Source: Actinomycetes bacterium (GTDB taxonomy: Bacteria; Actinomycetota; Acidimicrobiia; Acidimicrobiales; RAAP-2). Taken from it: DNA of 64,000 bases. The stretch spans positions 27,045-91,044 of the forward strand of contig JAJYVS010000006.1 in NCBI GenBank assembly GCA_021791895.1, in the 5' to 3' direction. Below, one piece after another: positions 35,798 to 44,412 of this stretch (positions are counted from its first letter, which is position 1; each line of letters begins with the position of its first letter). Below the pieces are notes generated by a model. That model worked only from the letters and a program-made list of their open reading frames with translations, ran no database searches and had not been told where the DNA came from. A program made the translations under genes and the position numbers.

Positions 35798-37704
35798 ACG
35801 AGGCCGTGACCTGCTTCTTTGACGATCCGATCGAGCTCGACGCAGCGGCATCGCTCCTCGATCGTTGGTTGCGACCCGACGAGGCGGCGGCAATCGTCGG
35901 CGGTTCCTACGGCCGCCGGCGCGCGCTCGCGTTGGCCGTCGCCCTTGGAGCCGTCGCGCAAGGGGCGCGGGTGCTCGTTGCGAGTCCGGACCCTGGCGGC
36001 ACCCGCCTCGCCGCGGTGCTCGCCGGCATGGCGGAGGAATCCGGTCTGCCCGCCGGCGAGGTGGTCGGGATGGACCTTTCCCGTGGGCCGACGCTCGTCG
36101 AGCTCTGGAAGGCCGCAGCGGCGCTCCTGGCGTCCGAGCCGTCCCGGGGTCGCCGCACCCTCGTCCTCATCGACGCCTTCGACGCCTTCGTGCCCTGCCG
36201 CGAGGAGCTGGCCAACCTCCGCAGCACGGCGCAGTTCCTCGGTGCACAACTGATCGTCACCGATCGCACGGGTGGTGACTCGGCGGATCTGGTCACCGCA
36301 TCCGACGTGGCGTTGTTGGTCGCGGAACGGGCGCCCGAGGGGCCAGTTCCGGCCACGATCGCCGCCTGGATCGGTCGGACGACGCGAACGGGTCCGGCGG
36401 ACCACATCAAGCGCTTTGCCCGGCAGAGGGGGCTCCTGGTCGACCCGGCGAGCGCCGAGGAGCAGCGGGACGGGGACGGGGCGCTCTTCGGGTGGCGCCT
36501 GCTGGACCTCACCGTCGGGCTCGCTGGTTCGCTGCGGCTCCGGTCGCCCGCCATGGCGACGATCTGGCCGCACCCGGTCCAAGAAGCGCGTTGCTCACAC
36601 CACCACCCGGTCCCCAATCCCACGTGCGGGTGTGGGATCTACGCCTTCTCATCTCTGGAGGAGGCCTTGGCGAACCACCCACTCAATCGACCGTGCTTGG
36701 TCACCCTGGTCAAGGGCTGGGGACGGGTGGCTCACCACGAGCGGGGCTGGCGGGCCCAGTTCTGCCAGCCGGTGGCGATCTTCGGCGATGTGCCGGTCTC
36801 GGTGAAGACGGAACTGGAGCAGCGCTACGAGTGCGACGTCGTGTCGCTCTACATGGGAAGGAGAGTCCGGTCATGGACATCGGGGCGTTCGTCAGCGTCG
36901 AGGAGATCTCCATCGACAACCAGATCCCAGCCGAAGGCCGAGACGAGGCGGCGGCCCCCGACCCCGACCGAGAGTGCCCGCAGGACGCGGTCGTCGCGCC
37001 GGCAGCCGCCCGCTGAGCTGGACGGGTCTCGGGCAGCCCCCGACGGCCCGCCAGATCCGGGCGATGTCCCCGGAGCGGCCGAGCCGCTGTTCCGGATGCC
37101 GGCCGCGTTCAGAGCGCTGGTCGATTCCGCCCGAGGCCCGAACCCGATCCTGCTGTGGGGTCCGACCGGCTCGGGCAAGTCGTTCCTCACCGACCGCATC
37201 GTCGCCGGTCGCCTACAGGAGAACCCGGGGCTGCGGCTTCTCCGCTCGAGTGCCCGAGGCTGCCTGGCCGAGTGGGTCGACGCGTTGCGGCACAGCAGAG
37301 ATGGTCGGTTCGAACACATTTGGCGCTCTGCCGACCTGGTCGTGCTGGAGCACTTCGAGGAGATCCACAAGAATCGCGAACTTACGGACGCGTTTTGGCG
37401 AGCCGTCATCGTTCCGGCAATCGACGCCGGCTGCCGGCTGATCATGACCTCCTCGTCCCCGCCGCAGGAGATCGACGTGCTCGAGCGTGCGCTGGCCGGC
37501 TGCCCGGATGCCCGGATTGTCAGGCTCCACAGACCCGGGCGCCTCGTGCGCTACCGGTTCGCCGAGCGGCTGGCCCAGGGACGGCTGCCCGAGTCCGAGC
37601 TCGATGATGTCGCCGCCGAGAGCGACAACTTCCATGCGGTCCGCGGCCAGGTGGTCACCCGCCTCGCCCGACGAGCGCTGGAGGGGGCGTCGGCGATCGG
37701 GTGA
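35755..37704 (+). CDS. continuous 649-aa ORF: Walker-A-less DnaB/RecA-like domain + GCGIYA-type domain + DnaA/Hda-like AAA+ domain (may be more than one gene)
   Basis: N-term VGGSYGRRRALALAVALGAVAQGARVLVAS...LVLIDAFDAF...ANLRSTAQFLGAQLIVTDR...ASDVALLVAER; middle WPHPVQEARCSHHHPVPNPTCGCGIYAF...GRVAHHERGWRAQF; C-term LLWGPTGSGKSFLTDRI...IWRSADLVVLEHFEEIHKNRELTDAFWRAV...RLIMTSSSPPQEIDVLERAL. Confidence 0.6.
   Translation: MRGGSRSDTSPLGVDEAVTCFFDDPIELDAAASLLDRWLRPDEAAAIVGGSYGRRRALALAVALGAVAQGARVLVASPDPGGTRLAAVLAGMAEESGLPAGEVVGMDLSRGPTLVELWKAAAALLASEPSRGRRTLVLIDAFDAFVPCREELANLRSTAQFLGAQLIVTDRTGGDSADLVTASDVALLVAERAPEGPVPATIAAWIGRTTRTGPADHIKRFARQRGLLVDPASAEEQRDGDGALFGWRLLDLTVGLAGSLRLRSPAMATIWPHPVQEARCSHHHPVPNPTCGCGIYAFSSLEEALANHPLNRPCLVTLVKGWGRVAHHERGWRAQFCQPVAIFGDVPVSVKTELEQRYECDVVSLYMGRRVRSWTSGRSSASRRSPSTTRSQPKAETRRRPPTPTESARRTRSSRRQPPAELDGSRAAPDGPPDPGDVPGAAEPLFRMPAAFRALVDSARGPNPILLWGPTGSGKSFLTDRIVAGRLQENPGLRLLRSSARGCLAEWVDALRHSRDGRFEHIWRSADLVVLEHFEEIHKNRELTDAFWRAVIVPAIDAGCRLIMTSSSPPQEIDVLERALAGCPDARIVRLHRPGRLVRYRFAERLAQGRLPESELDDVAAESDNFHAVRGQVVTRLARRALEGASAIG
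36873..37016 (+). CDS. small acidic ORF in a different frame inside the 649-aa ORF
   Basis: ATG preceded by GGAAGGAGAG; MDIGAFVSVEEISIDNQIPAEGRDEAAAPDPDRECPQDAVVAPAAAR; codon choice more genome-like here than in the long frame. Confidence 0.45.
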   Translation: MDIGAFVSVEEISIDNQIPAEGRDEAAAPDPDRECPQDAVVAPAAAR

Positions 37705-37928
37705 ACCCGCGCCGCCCCGGTCGGACAGCTCGCCGACGCCATCGGGACGGACTTCCCGGCCCCCTCGCCGGCCGTACGCCCCGGGCTCGCGGAGTTGCGT
37801 GGGCATCGTGACGGTGAACCGGGAGGAGACCCCGCCCCGGACGAACCCCAGAGGTGCTCCAGGAGGTGGCCGTGATCTGGCGTGCTCGCTGGCCGGCCAA
37901 GATGTCCAACCGGAGCCCGCGGGCGCGC

Positions 37929-38612
37929 TCAGTCGGCCTGGTCGACCTCGCCCTCCGAGGTCCACGCCCACCGGGCGGCCTCGAAGGCGATCGCCGGATG
38001 CGAACCCTGGCGGATGAGATGCCGTTCGATGGCGGCAGCGTCGACGCCGAGCTCGCAAAGGTCCAGGGCGACTAACTTGGCGTGGCGACGCCGACGGGCC
38101 GACGGGTCCGACGCCGCCATCTCGGCCAACCAGTCCCGGTGTTCGATCTGCAGGGTGAAGGGGAGCCGGACCACCAGGCGTCGCCACAACATGGGCATCC
38201 GGGTCCGGACCGCGAGGACCCCGGGTCCGGACCATCGGACCAAGCCGAAGTGGAAGCATCGACGTAGGCTTCGGCCCAACGGGCAGCGATCGTTTCCGGT
38301 CCAAACGAGCCCGAGGCACGTCGCCATCTCGGGCATGTCGACGGTCGATCCTTCCGGGACGGCCTCTAGGAGGTCGGACAACCTGCGGATGAGCCAGGTG
38401 GCAGTGGGTCCGAGCACCGGCAACCAGAACCGCTCGACGTAGCGCGAGCGCGGGTCGAAGCCACGGAGCGGCTCACGGAGCCCCGGGTCCTCCCACGCCT
38501 CGACCCAGACGGTGCGAGATCGCCAGTTGACCACCGGTTCGAGCGGCGCCGCTCCGGTCCTCGGTTGGTCGATGGCCACGACGCATGGTCGGGCAGCGTC
38601 TTTGCCGCGCAC
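37929..38612 (-). CDS. hypothetical protein
   Basis: DPRSRYVERFWLPVLGPTATWLIRRLSDLLEA...; 227-aa ORF opposite to the cassette. Confidence 0.65.
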   Translation of the reverse strand: MRGKDAARPCVVAIDQPRTGAAPLEPVVNWRSRTVWVEAWEDPGLREPLRGFDPRSRYVERFWLPVLGPTATWLIRRLSDLLEAVPEGSTVDMPEMATCLGLVWTGNDRCPLGRSLRRCFHFGLVRWSGPGVLAVRTRMPMLWRRLVVRLPFTLQIEHRDWLAEMAASDPSARRRRHAKLVALDLCELGVDAAAIERHLIRQGSHPAIAFEAARWAWTSEGEVDQAD

Positions 38613-38704
38613 CTTGCCAAGGAGCTTGCCGCCGAGGGCCAGCGGAGCTGGGCGGTCCTGGACAGGCCCATTAGGGTTCTGCCAGGTTGGAGATTGGAGG
38701 AGCG

Positions 38705-39673
38705 ATGGAGCGGTTCGAGGGGCGCATCGCGGTCGTCACCGGCGGTGGGACCGGCATGGGGCGAGAGCTGGTCCGACAGCTCGCCAGAGACGGGTGCCAT
38801 GTGGCCACCTGTGACGTGTTCGCCGAACCGTTGGACGAGACGCGGGTGTCAGCTCTGGCCGACGCCCCGTCTGGCACCCGGGTCAGCACCTTCGTGGCCG
38901 ATGTCTCCGACGAGCGCCAGGTGCTGTCGTTCCGGGACGCCGTCTCGACCGAGCACGCCACCGACCACATCAACCTGCTCTTCAACAACGCGGGCATCGG
39001 GGGCGGGGGAAGCATGATCGGCGACGACCGCGCCGACTGGGAGCGCACCTTCGGCGTCGACTGGGGCGGGGTCTACAACTGCACCCGGGTCTTTCTCCCC
39101 ATGCTCCTCGCATCCGAGGAGGGCCACCTGGTCAACACGTCGAGCATCAACGGTGTGTGGGGCTCGATCGGACCGACCACGCCCCACACCTCCTACAGCG
39201 CGGCGAAGTTCGCCGTTCGCGGCTTCTCGGAGGCGCTCATCGCCGACTTCCGGGTGAACGCTCCGCACCTGCGCGTGTCGGTGGTCATGCCCGGCCATAT
39301 CGGGACGTCGATCGTGCTCAACTCGGCGAAGGTGTTCGGTCGAGACGCCGACTCGATGGACGACGAGGATCTCGAGCGGGTGCGGCGCCAGCTCGTCTCC
39401 CGGGGCCTGCCGGCCGACGGGGTGTCCGACGAGGACCTGCGCAAGGGAGTCCAGATGATGGGGGAGGCGTTCCGTGACCACGCGCCCACCACTGCGGCCC
39501 AGGCGGCCACCATCATCTTGAACGGGGTGCGGGAGAACCGGTGGCGGATCCTCGTCGGCGAGGATGCCGAGCGGATCGACGCCGAGGTTCGGGCCGACCC
39601 CGAGCACGCCTACGACGTTGAGTTCTGGGAACGCATCCGGGCCAAGGGCCTTTTCGGCGGCTTCGGCTCCTGA
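38705..39673 (+). CDS. SDR family NAD(P)-dependent oxidoreductase
   Basis: AVVTGGGTGMGRELVRQLA, LLFNNAGIGGGG, YSAAKFAVRGFSEAL. Confidence 0.9.
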   Translation: MERFEGRIAVVTGGGTGMGRELVRQLARDGCHVATCDVFAEPLDETRVSALADAPSGTRVSTFVADVSDERQVLSFRDAVSTEHATDHINLLFNNAGIGGGGSMIGDDRADWERTFGVDWGGVYNCTRVFLPMLLASEEGHLVNTSSINGVWGSIGPTTPHTSYSAAKFAVRGFSEALIADFRVNAPHLRVSVVMPGHIGTSIVLNSAKVFGRDADSMDDEDLERVRRQLVSRGLPADGVSDEDLRKGVQMMGEAFRDHAPTTAAQAATIILNGVRENRWRILVGEDAERIDAEVRADPEHAYDVEFWERIRAKGLFGGFGS

Positions 39674-39686
39674 GCGAACCGGGTCG

Positions 39687-40307
39687 TCACCACCGCGACC
39701 GGTGCAGCGCGCCGGCACCGGGGGCCGGTCGTCGGGCGAGCGAGGGCGAGGTGGCGTCCCGACCGTCGGGTCGGCCCATGACGACCGCCCCGAAGAGCCG
39801 CCACCCCCCGGGTACCCCGAGTGAGCTGAGCAGCCCGGTCTCCCCCCGGAAGCTCCCCAGGAAGACCGCTCCCAGGCCGGCGTCTTCTGCGCCGAGGAGA
39901 AGCAGCATGGTCGAGAAGGCGGCGTCGCCGAACCAGTACGGCACCGGCCAGGCGTTCTCGCCGCCCTCCCCGAGGTCGAGCGGACCGAGTCCCGCCCCCA
40001 GCTTGTCGGCCTCGCCGTATCGCTCGACATAGGCGCTCGGCGAGCACAGCGAGAGGGCGACGACCGGCGCCCTGGCCAGTCCGGCGAAGCGCCTCGAAGT
40101 ACGCCGCCACTCGGGCGTGGTGGTGCTCGCCCAGTACTCGGCGGTGTCGGGCCCCTCGAGAACCAGCCAGGCCACCCCCCTCGTGTTCCCGGCCGAGGGT
40201 GCCCGCAGGGCGTCGCCGACCAGGCGCCCGACCAGGTCGGGGTCCAGACGGTCGGCGGCGAAGCTGCGGACCATCCGGCGCATTCGGATTGCCTGGGTGA
40301 GCTCCAC
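39687..40307 (-). CDS. nitroreductase family protein
   Basis: IRMRRMVRSFAADRLDPDLV...ALRAPSAGNTRGVAWLV; GTG start with GAAAGGAG SD. Confidence 0.85.
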   Translation of the reverse strand: MELTQAIRMRRMVRSFAADRLDPDLVGRLVGDALRAPSAGNTRGVAWLVLEGPDTAEYWASTTTPEWRRTSRRFAGLARAPVVALSLCSPSAYVERYGEADKLGAGLGPLDLGEGGENAWPVPYWFGDAAFSTMLLLLGAEDAGLGAVFLGSFRGETGLLSSLGVPGGWRLFGAVVMGRPDGRDATSPSLARRPAPGAGALHRSRW

Positions 40308-40408
40308 TGGGCTCCTTTCGCCCGCCGACCAGCGTGCCTGGGGGCGGGAATCATGAGCGGACTGGTAGGGTTTTACCTCGAGCAAGTTCGTCCCAGTCTG
40401 GGGGTCCG

Positions 40409-41590
40409 ATGCCTAGTCCGCGAGATCTGCTGAACGCCATCAAGGCCGTCATCGCCGAGATCGAGCCAGAAGACGCCGAGCGCAGGGTCGGCACCTCGAT
40501 CTTCCTCGATGTCCGGGAGCCCGACGAGTACGACCAGGGGGCGGTGGTCGGAGCGGTGCACCTGCCCCGTGGGAACCTGGAATTCCAGGTGGAGGGCAAG
40601 CTTCCCGACAAGAGCGCGCCGATCGTCGTCTACTGCGCTGGCGGGGTCCGCTCCGCCTTCGCCGTGCACACGATGGAGCAGCTCGGCTACACCAACGTGT
40701 CGTCGCTGATCGGGGGCTTCAACAGGTGGAAGGAGGGCGGCCACCCCTGGGAGACGCCCCGCACCCTCACCCACGAGCAGCGGAATCGTTACCAGCGCCA
40801 CCTGCTGCTCCCCGAGGTCGGTGAGACCGGCCAGCAGAAGCTCCTCGACTCCAAGGTGCTCCTCCTCGGGGCTGGCGGCCTCGGATCTCCGGCCGCCCTC
40901 TACCTCGCCGCGGCCGGGGTGGGCACCATCGGGATCATCGACATGGACGTCGTGGACGCCTCGAACCTCCAGCGTCAGATCCTGCACAACATGGACCGGA
41001 TCGGCGAGCGCAAGGTGGACTCGGCCAAGAAGACTCTGACCGCCATCAACCCCGACGTGAACGTGTCGACCTACGACGTGCGCCTCGGCGCCGACAACAT
41101 CCTGGAGATCATCGACGGCTACGACCTCATCGTCGACGGCACCGACAACTTCCCGACCCGGTATCTGGTCAACGACGCGTCCCTGCTCAAGCGGATCCCG
41201 GTCGTGCACGGCTCGATCTTCCGCTTCGAGGGCCAGGTGACCGTCTTCGATCCCTACAACGGTCCCTGCTACCGGTGCCTCATCCCCGAGCCGCCCCCCG
41301 CCGAGCTCGCCCCGTCGTGTGCGGAGGCCGGGGTGTTCGGGGTGCTGCCCGGGATCGTCGGCTCCATCCAGGCGCTGGAGGCGATCAAGCTCCTACTCGG
41401 CCTGGGCGACTCCTTGGTCGGCCGGCTCCTCGCCTTCGATGCGTTGGAGGAGACCTTCCGGGTCTTCAAGGTCCAGCGCGACCCGGAGTGCCCGGCCTGC
41501 GGTGTCGACGCCGGAGAGATCGTCATCGCCGAGTACGACGAGCTCTGCATGCCCCACCCGAAGGAGGCTCCCTCGCTCGCGCGGGCGTAA
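40409..41590 (+). CDS. rhodanese-MoeB/ThiF-type adenylyltransferase
   Basis: N-term rhodanese FLDVREPDEYDQGAVVGAVHLPRG...VVYCAGGVRSAFA; C-term RYQRHLLLPEVGETGQQKLLDSKVLLLGAGGLGSPAALYLAAAGVG, DGTDNFPTRYLVND, zinc Cys pairs CYRC and CPAC. Confidence 0.93.
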   Translation: MPSPRDLLNAIKAVIAEIEPEDAERRVGTSIFLDVREPDEYDQGAVVGAVHLPRGNLEFQVEGKLPDKSAPIVVYCAGGVRSAFAVHTMEQLGYTNVSSLIGGFNRWKEGGHPWETPRTLTHEQRNRYQRHLLLPEVGETGQQKLLDSKVLLLGAGGLGSPAALYLAAAGVGTIGIIDMDVVDASNLQRQILHNMDRIGERKVDSAKKTLTAINPDVNVSTYDVRLGADNILEIIDGYDLIVDGTDNFPTRYLVNDASLLKRIPVVHGSIFRFEGQVTVFDPYNGPCYRCLIPEPPPAELAPSCAEAGVFGVLPGIVGSIQALEAIKLLLGLGDSLVGRLLAFDALEETFRVFKVQRDPECPACGVDAGEIVIAEYDELCMPHPKEAPSLARA

Positions 41591-41599
41591 CCTGGGTCG

Positions 41600-43192
41600 G
41601 TGACCCCCGATCGCCAGGGAACCGAGCGCCGCACCGACTCGGGTATCGAGATCCGTCCCCTCTACGGTCCCGGCGACCTCGGGACCTGGGACCCCGAGGT
41701 CGCATTGGGCGAGCCTGGCCGGGCGCCCTACACGAGGGGCGTCCGGAGCGACATGTACCGGGGGCGTCTGTGGACCATGCGCCAGTACGCCGGGTTCGGG
41801 ACGGCCGAGGCCACCAACGAGCGGTTCAAGTTCCTGCTCGGGGCGGGGCAGACCGGGCTCTCCTGCGCGTTCGACCTGCCGACCCAGATGGGGTATGACT
41901 CCGACCACCCGCGTTCGGAGGGCGAGGTGGGCAAGGTCGGCGTCGCCATCGACTCGCTCGCCGACATGCGGCTCTTGCTGGCCGGCCTCCCGCTCGACAA
42001 GGTCACCACGTCGATGACCATCAACTCGACTGCGGCCATCCTGCTCCTCCTCTACCAGCTGGTCGCCGAGGAGCAGGGGGTCTCCGGTGAGCACCTCGGC
42101 GGCACCATCCAGAACGACATCTTGAAGGAGTACGTCGCACGGGGGACCTACATCTACCCACCGCGCCCGTCGATGCGGCTCATCACCGACACCTTCAATT
42201 ACTGCGCCGCCAACCTGCCCAACTGGAACACCATCTCGATCTCGGGCTACCACATCAGGGAGGCCGGTTCGACGGCGGTCCAGGAGCTGGCGTTCACGCT
42301 GGCCAACGGGATCGCGTACGTGGAGGCGGCGATCGCCGCCGGCCTTCAGGTCGACGCCTTCGCGCCGAGGCTCTCGTTCTTCTGGAACGCCCACAACAAC
42401 CTCTTCGAGGAGGTCGCCAAGTTCCGCGCCGCCCGACGGATGTGGGCCCGGATCATGACCGACCGCTTCGGCGCCAAGGACGAGCGCTCGAAGATGCTGC
42501 GCTTCCACACCCAGACCGGGGGCTCGACCCTCACCGCCCAGCAACCCGAGAACAACGTCGTCCGGGTGTCGATCCAGGCGCTGAGCGCGGTGCTCGGGGG
42601 CACCCAGAGCCTCCACACCAACGGTTTCGACGAAGCATTGGGCCTGCCGACGGAGCGAGCGGCCAAGATCGCCCTGCGGACCCAGCAGGTCATCGCCTAC
42701 GAGTCCGGGGTGGTCGACACCGTCGACCCGCTGGCCGGCTCGTACTTCGTCGAGTCGCTGACCAACGAGGTCGAACGGGCCGCCTCCCAGTACCTCGACC
42801 GTATCGACGCCCTGGGGGGGGCGGTGGCCGCGATCGAGGGCCGCTTCATGCAGGACGAGATCGAGCAGGCGGCCTACGCCCACGCCAAGTCGGTCGACGA
42901 CGGCGAGACCATCGTGGTCGGGGTGAACCAGTTCGTCGAGGAGACCCACGAGCCGACCGACGTCTTCCCGATCGACGCTGCGCTGCAACGGGCCCAGGTC
43001 GAGCGCACCGGGCGGGTGCGGGCCGAACGGGACCAGCGTGCGGTGGACGAGGCGCTCGGCAAGGTGGCCCGGGCAGCGGCGGGTACCGAGAACCTCCTCG
43101 TCCCGATGAAAGAGGCTCTGCGGGCGATGGCCACCCTGGGCGAGGTCTCCGACGTGCTGCGGGCCGAGTTCGGCGTCTACGAACCGGTCTGA
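41600..43192 (+). CDS. methylmalonyl-CoA mutase family, large (catalytic) subunit
   Basis: [61 protein letters not shown]; ends before any B12-binding domain. Confidence 0.92.
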   Translation: MTPDRQGTERRTDSGIEIRPLYGPGDLGTWDPEVALGEPGRAPYTRGVRSDMYRGRLWTMRQYAGFGTAEATNERFKFLLGAGQTGLSCAFDLPTQMGYDSDHPRSEGEVGKVGVAIDSLADMRLLLAGLPLDKVTTSMTINSTAAILLLLYQLVAEEQGVSGEHLGGTIQNDILKEYVARGTYIYPPRPSMRLITDTFNYCAANLPNWNTISISGYHIREAGSTAVQELAFTLANGIAYVEAAIAAGLQVDAFAPRLSFFWNAHNNLFEEVAKFRAARRMWARIMTDRFGAKDERSKMLRFHTQTGGSTLTAQQPENNVVRVSIQALSAVLGGTQSLHTNGFDEALGLPTERAAKIALRTQQVIAYESGVVDTVDPLAGSYFVESLTNEVERAASQYLDRIDALGGAVAAIEGRFMQDEIEQAAYAHAKSVDDGETIVVGVNQFVEETHEPTDVFPIDAALQRAQVERTGRVRAERDQRAVDEALGKVARAAAGTENLLVPMKEALRAMATLGEVSDVLRAEFGVYEPV

Positions 43193-43226
43193 GCAGGCCG
43201 GGTTCCGATCGACCGCCGCCACGCCG

Positions 43227-44402
43227 TCATGGCCGCGAGCGGTTGAGCAGGCGTTCCCGCACCTTCGGTGTGGTGGCGGCGTCGATCGCGGTCCAGGCCA
43301 GCGCCAGCGCCCCGTCGTAGAGCGCCGCGTCGGCTGAGGGCGTCGCACAGGCCGAGGCGAACTCACGCTGGTGGTTGACCGCCCCCTTGGCGTCGATCCC
43401 GATGAGCGGGTGGATCGTGGGCACCTGGAGCGAGACATTGGCCATGTCGGTCGACACGGTGGGGAGGTCGTCTCCCTGGTCGTCGGGGCCGAAGCTGCGC
43501 CCGAGCGTCTCGGCGTTGGCCCGGTAGGCGCCCAGCAGGTCGGGGTCCGACTCCATGTGGGTGTAGATCGGGGAGAGGACCTCGAAGGAGACTTGCGCCC
43601 CGGTGGCCAGCGCCCCCGCCTCGAAGCAGCGCCGCACCCGGGGCTCGAGCCGCTCGAGACCCTCGAGCGACGGGGCCCGGCACATGAACCGGCCGCTCAC
43701 GCGGGCCGGGATGACGTTGGCGGCCTGGCCGCCCTCGGACACGACCCCGTGTGCCTGATCACCCGGGTGGAACTGCTGGCGCAGCAGCGACAGCGCGACC
43801 TGGGCGACCACCATCGCGTCGCTGGCGTTGATGCCCTCGTAGGGGGCGGCCGAGGCGTGGGCCTCCTTACCAGTGAAGTGGACGTCGAAGTGGGAAACGG
43901 CCAGGCATTGTGCCGCCAGCCAGTCTGCCGGCCATGGGTGCACCATCATCGCCAGGTGGGCGTCGTCAAACGCCCCGCGCTCGAGCATGAGCACCTTCCC
44001 GCCGCCACCTTCTTCGGCCGGCGTCCCCAAGACCTTGACTGTCAGGGCGAGGTCGTCGGCCACCTCGGCCAGCGCCAGGGCGGCGCCGACGGAGGACGCA
44101 GCGATGATGTTGTGCCCGCAGGCGTGGCCGACTCCGGGGAGCGCGTCGTACTCGGCGCACAACGCCACCACCAGCGGGCCCTCGCCAGAGTGGGCGCTGA
44201 ACGCGGTCGGCAGCTCGCAGACGCCGGCGTCGACGGCCATGCCGTGACCGGCAAGGGTCCCGGTCAGCCGTTCGAGGGCAAAGTATTCCTCGAAGGCCAG
44301 CTCCGGGTGGTCGTGGATGTCGTGGCTGAGCTCGACCAGCTCGTCGCGCTGACGTTCGAGGGCTCGCCGGGCCCGGTCCTTCAGTTCTGCGGCGGCTGGC
44401 AT
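43227..44402 (-). CDS. M20 family amidohydrolase/peptidase
   Basis: SHDIHDHPELAFEEY, CAEYDALPGVGHACGHNIIAA, HASAAPYEGINASDAMV. Confidence 0.9.
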   Translation of the reverse strand: MPAAAELKDRARRALERQRDELVELSHDIHDHPELAFEEYFALERLTGTLAGHGMAVDAGVCELPTAFSAHSGEGPLVVALCAEYDALPGVGHACGHNIIAASSVGAALALAEVADDLALTVKVLGTPAEEGGGGKVLMLERGAFDDAHLAMMVHPWPADWLAAQCLAVSHFDVHFTGKEAHASAAPYEGINASDAMVVAQVALSLLRQQFHPGDQAHGVVSEGGQAANVIPARVSGRFMCRAPSLEGLERLEPRVRRCFEAGALATGAQVSFEVLSPIYTHMESDPDLLGAYRANAETLGRSFGPDDQGDDLPTVSTDMANVSLQVPTIHPLIGIDAKGAVNHQREFASACATPSADAALYDGALALAWTAIDAATTPKVRERLLNRSRP

Positions 44403-44412
44403 GGGGCCAGGT

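Noticed and set aside
34514-38705. Integrated mobile element explanation for the cassette
   Set aside because: No integrase, transposase, tRNA end or flanking direct repeats were visible; kept only as an uncharacterised cassette.
41393-43438. 681-aa reverse ORF over the mutase gene
   Set aside because: Antisense shadow of the mutase; composition artefact.
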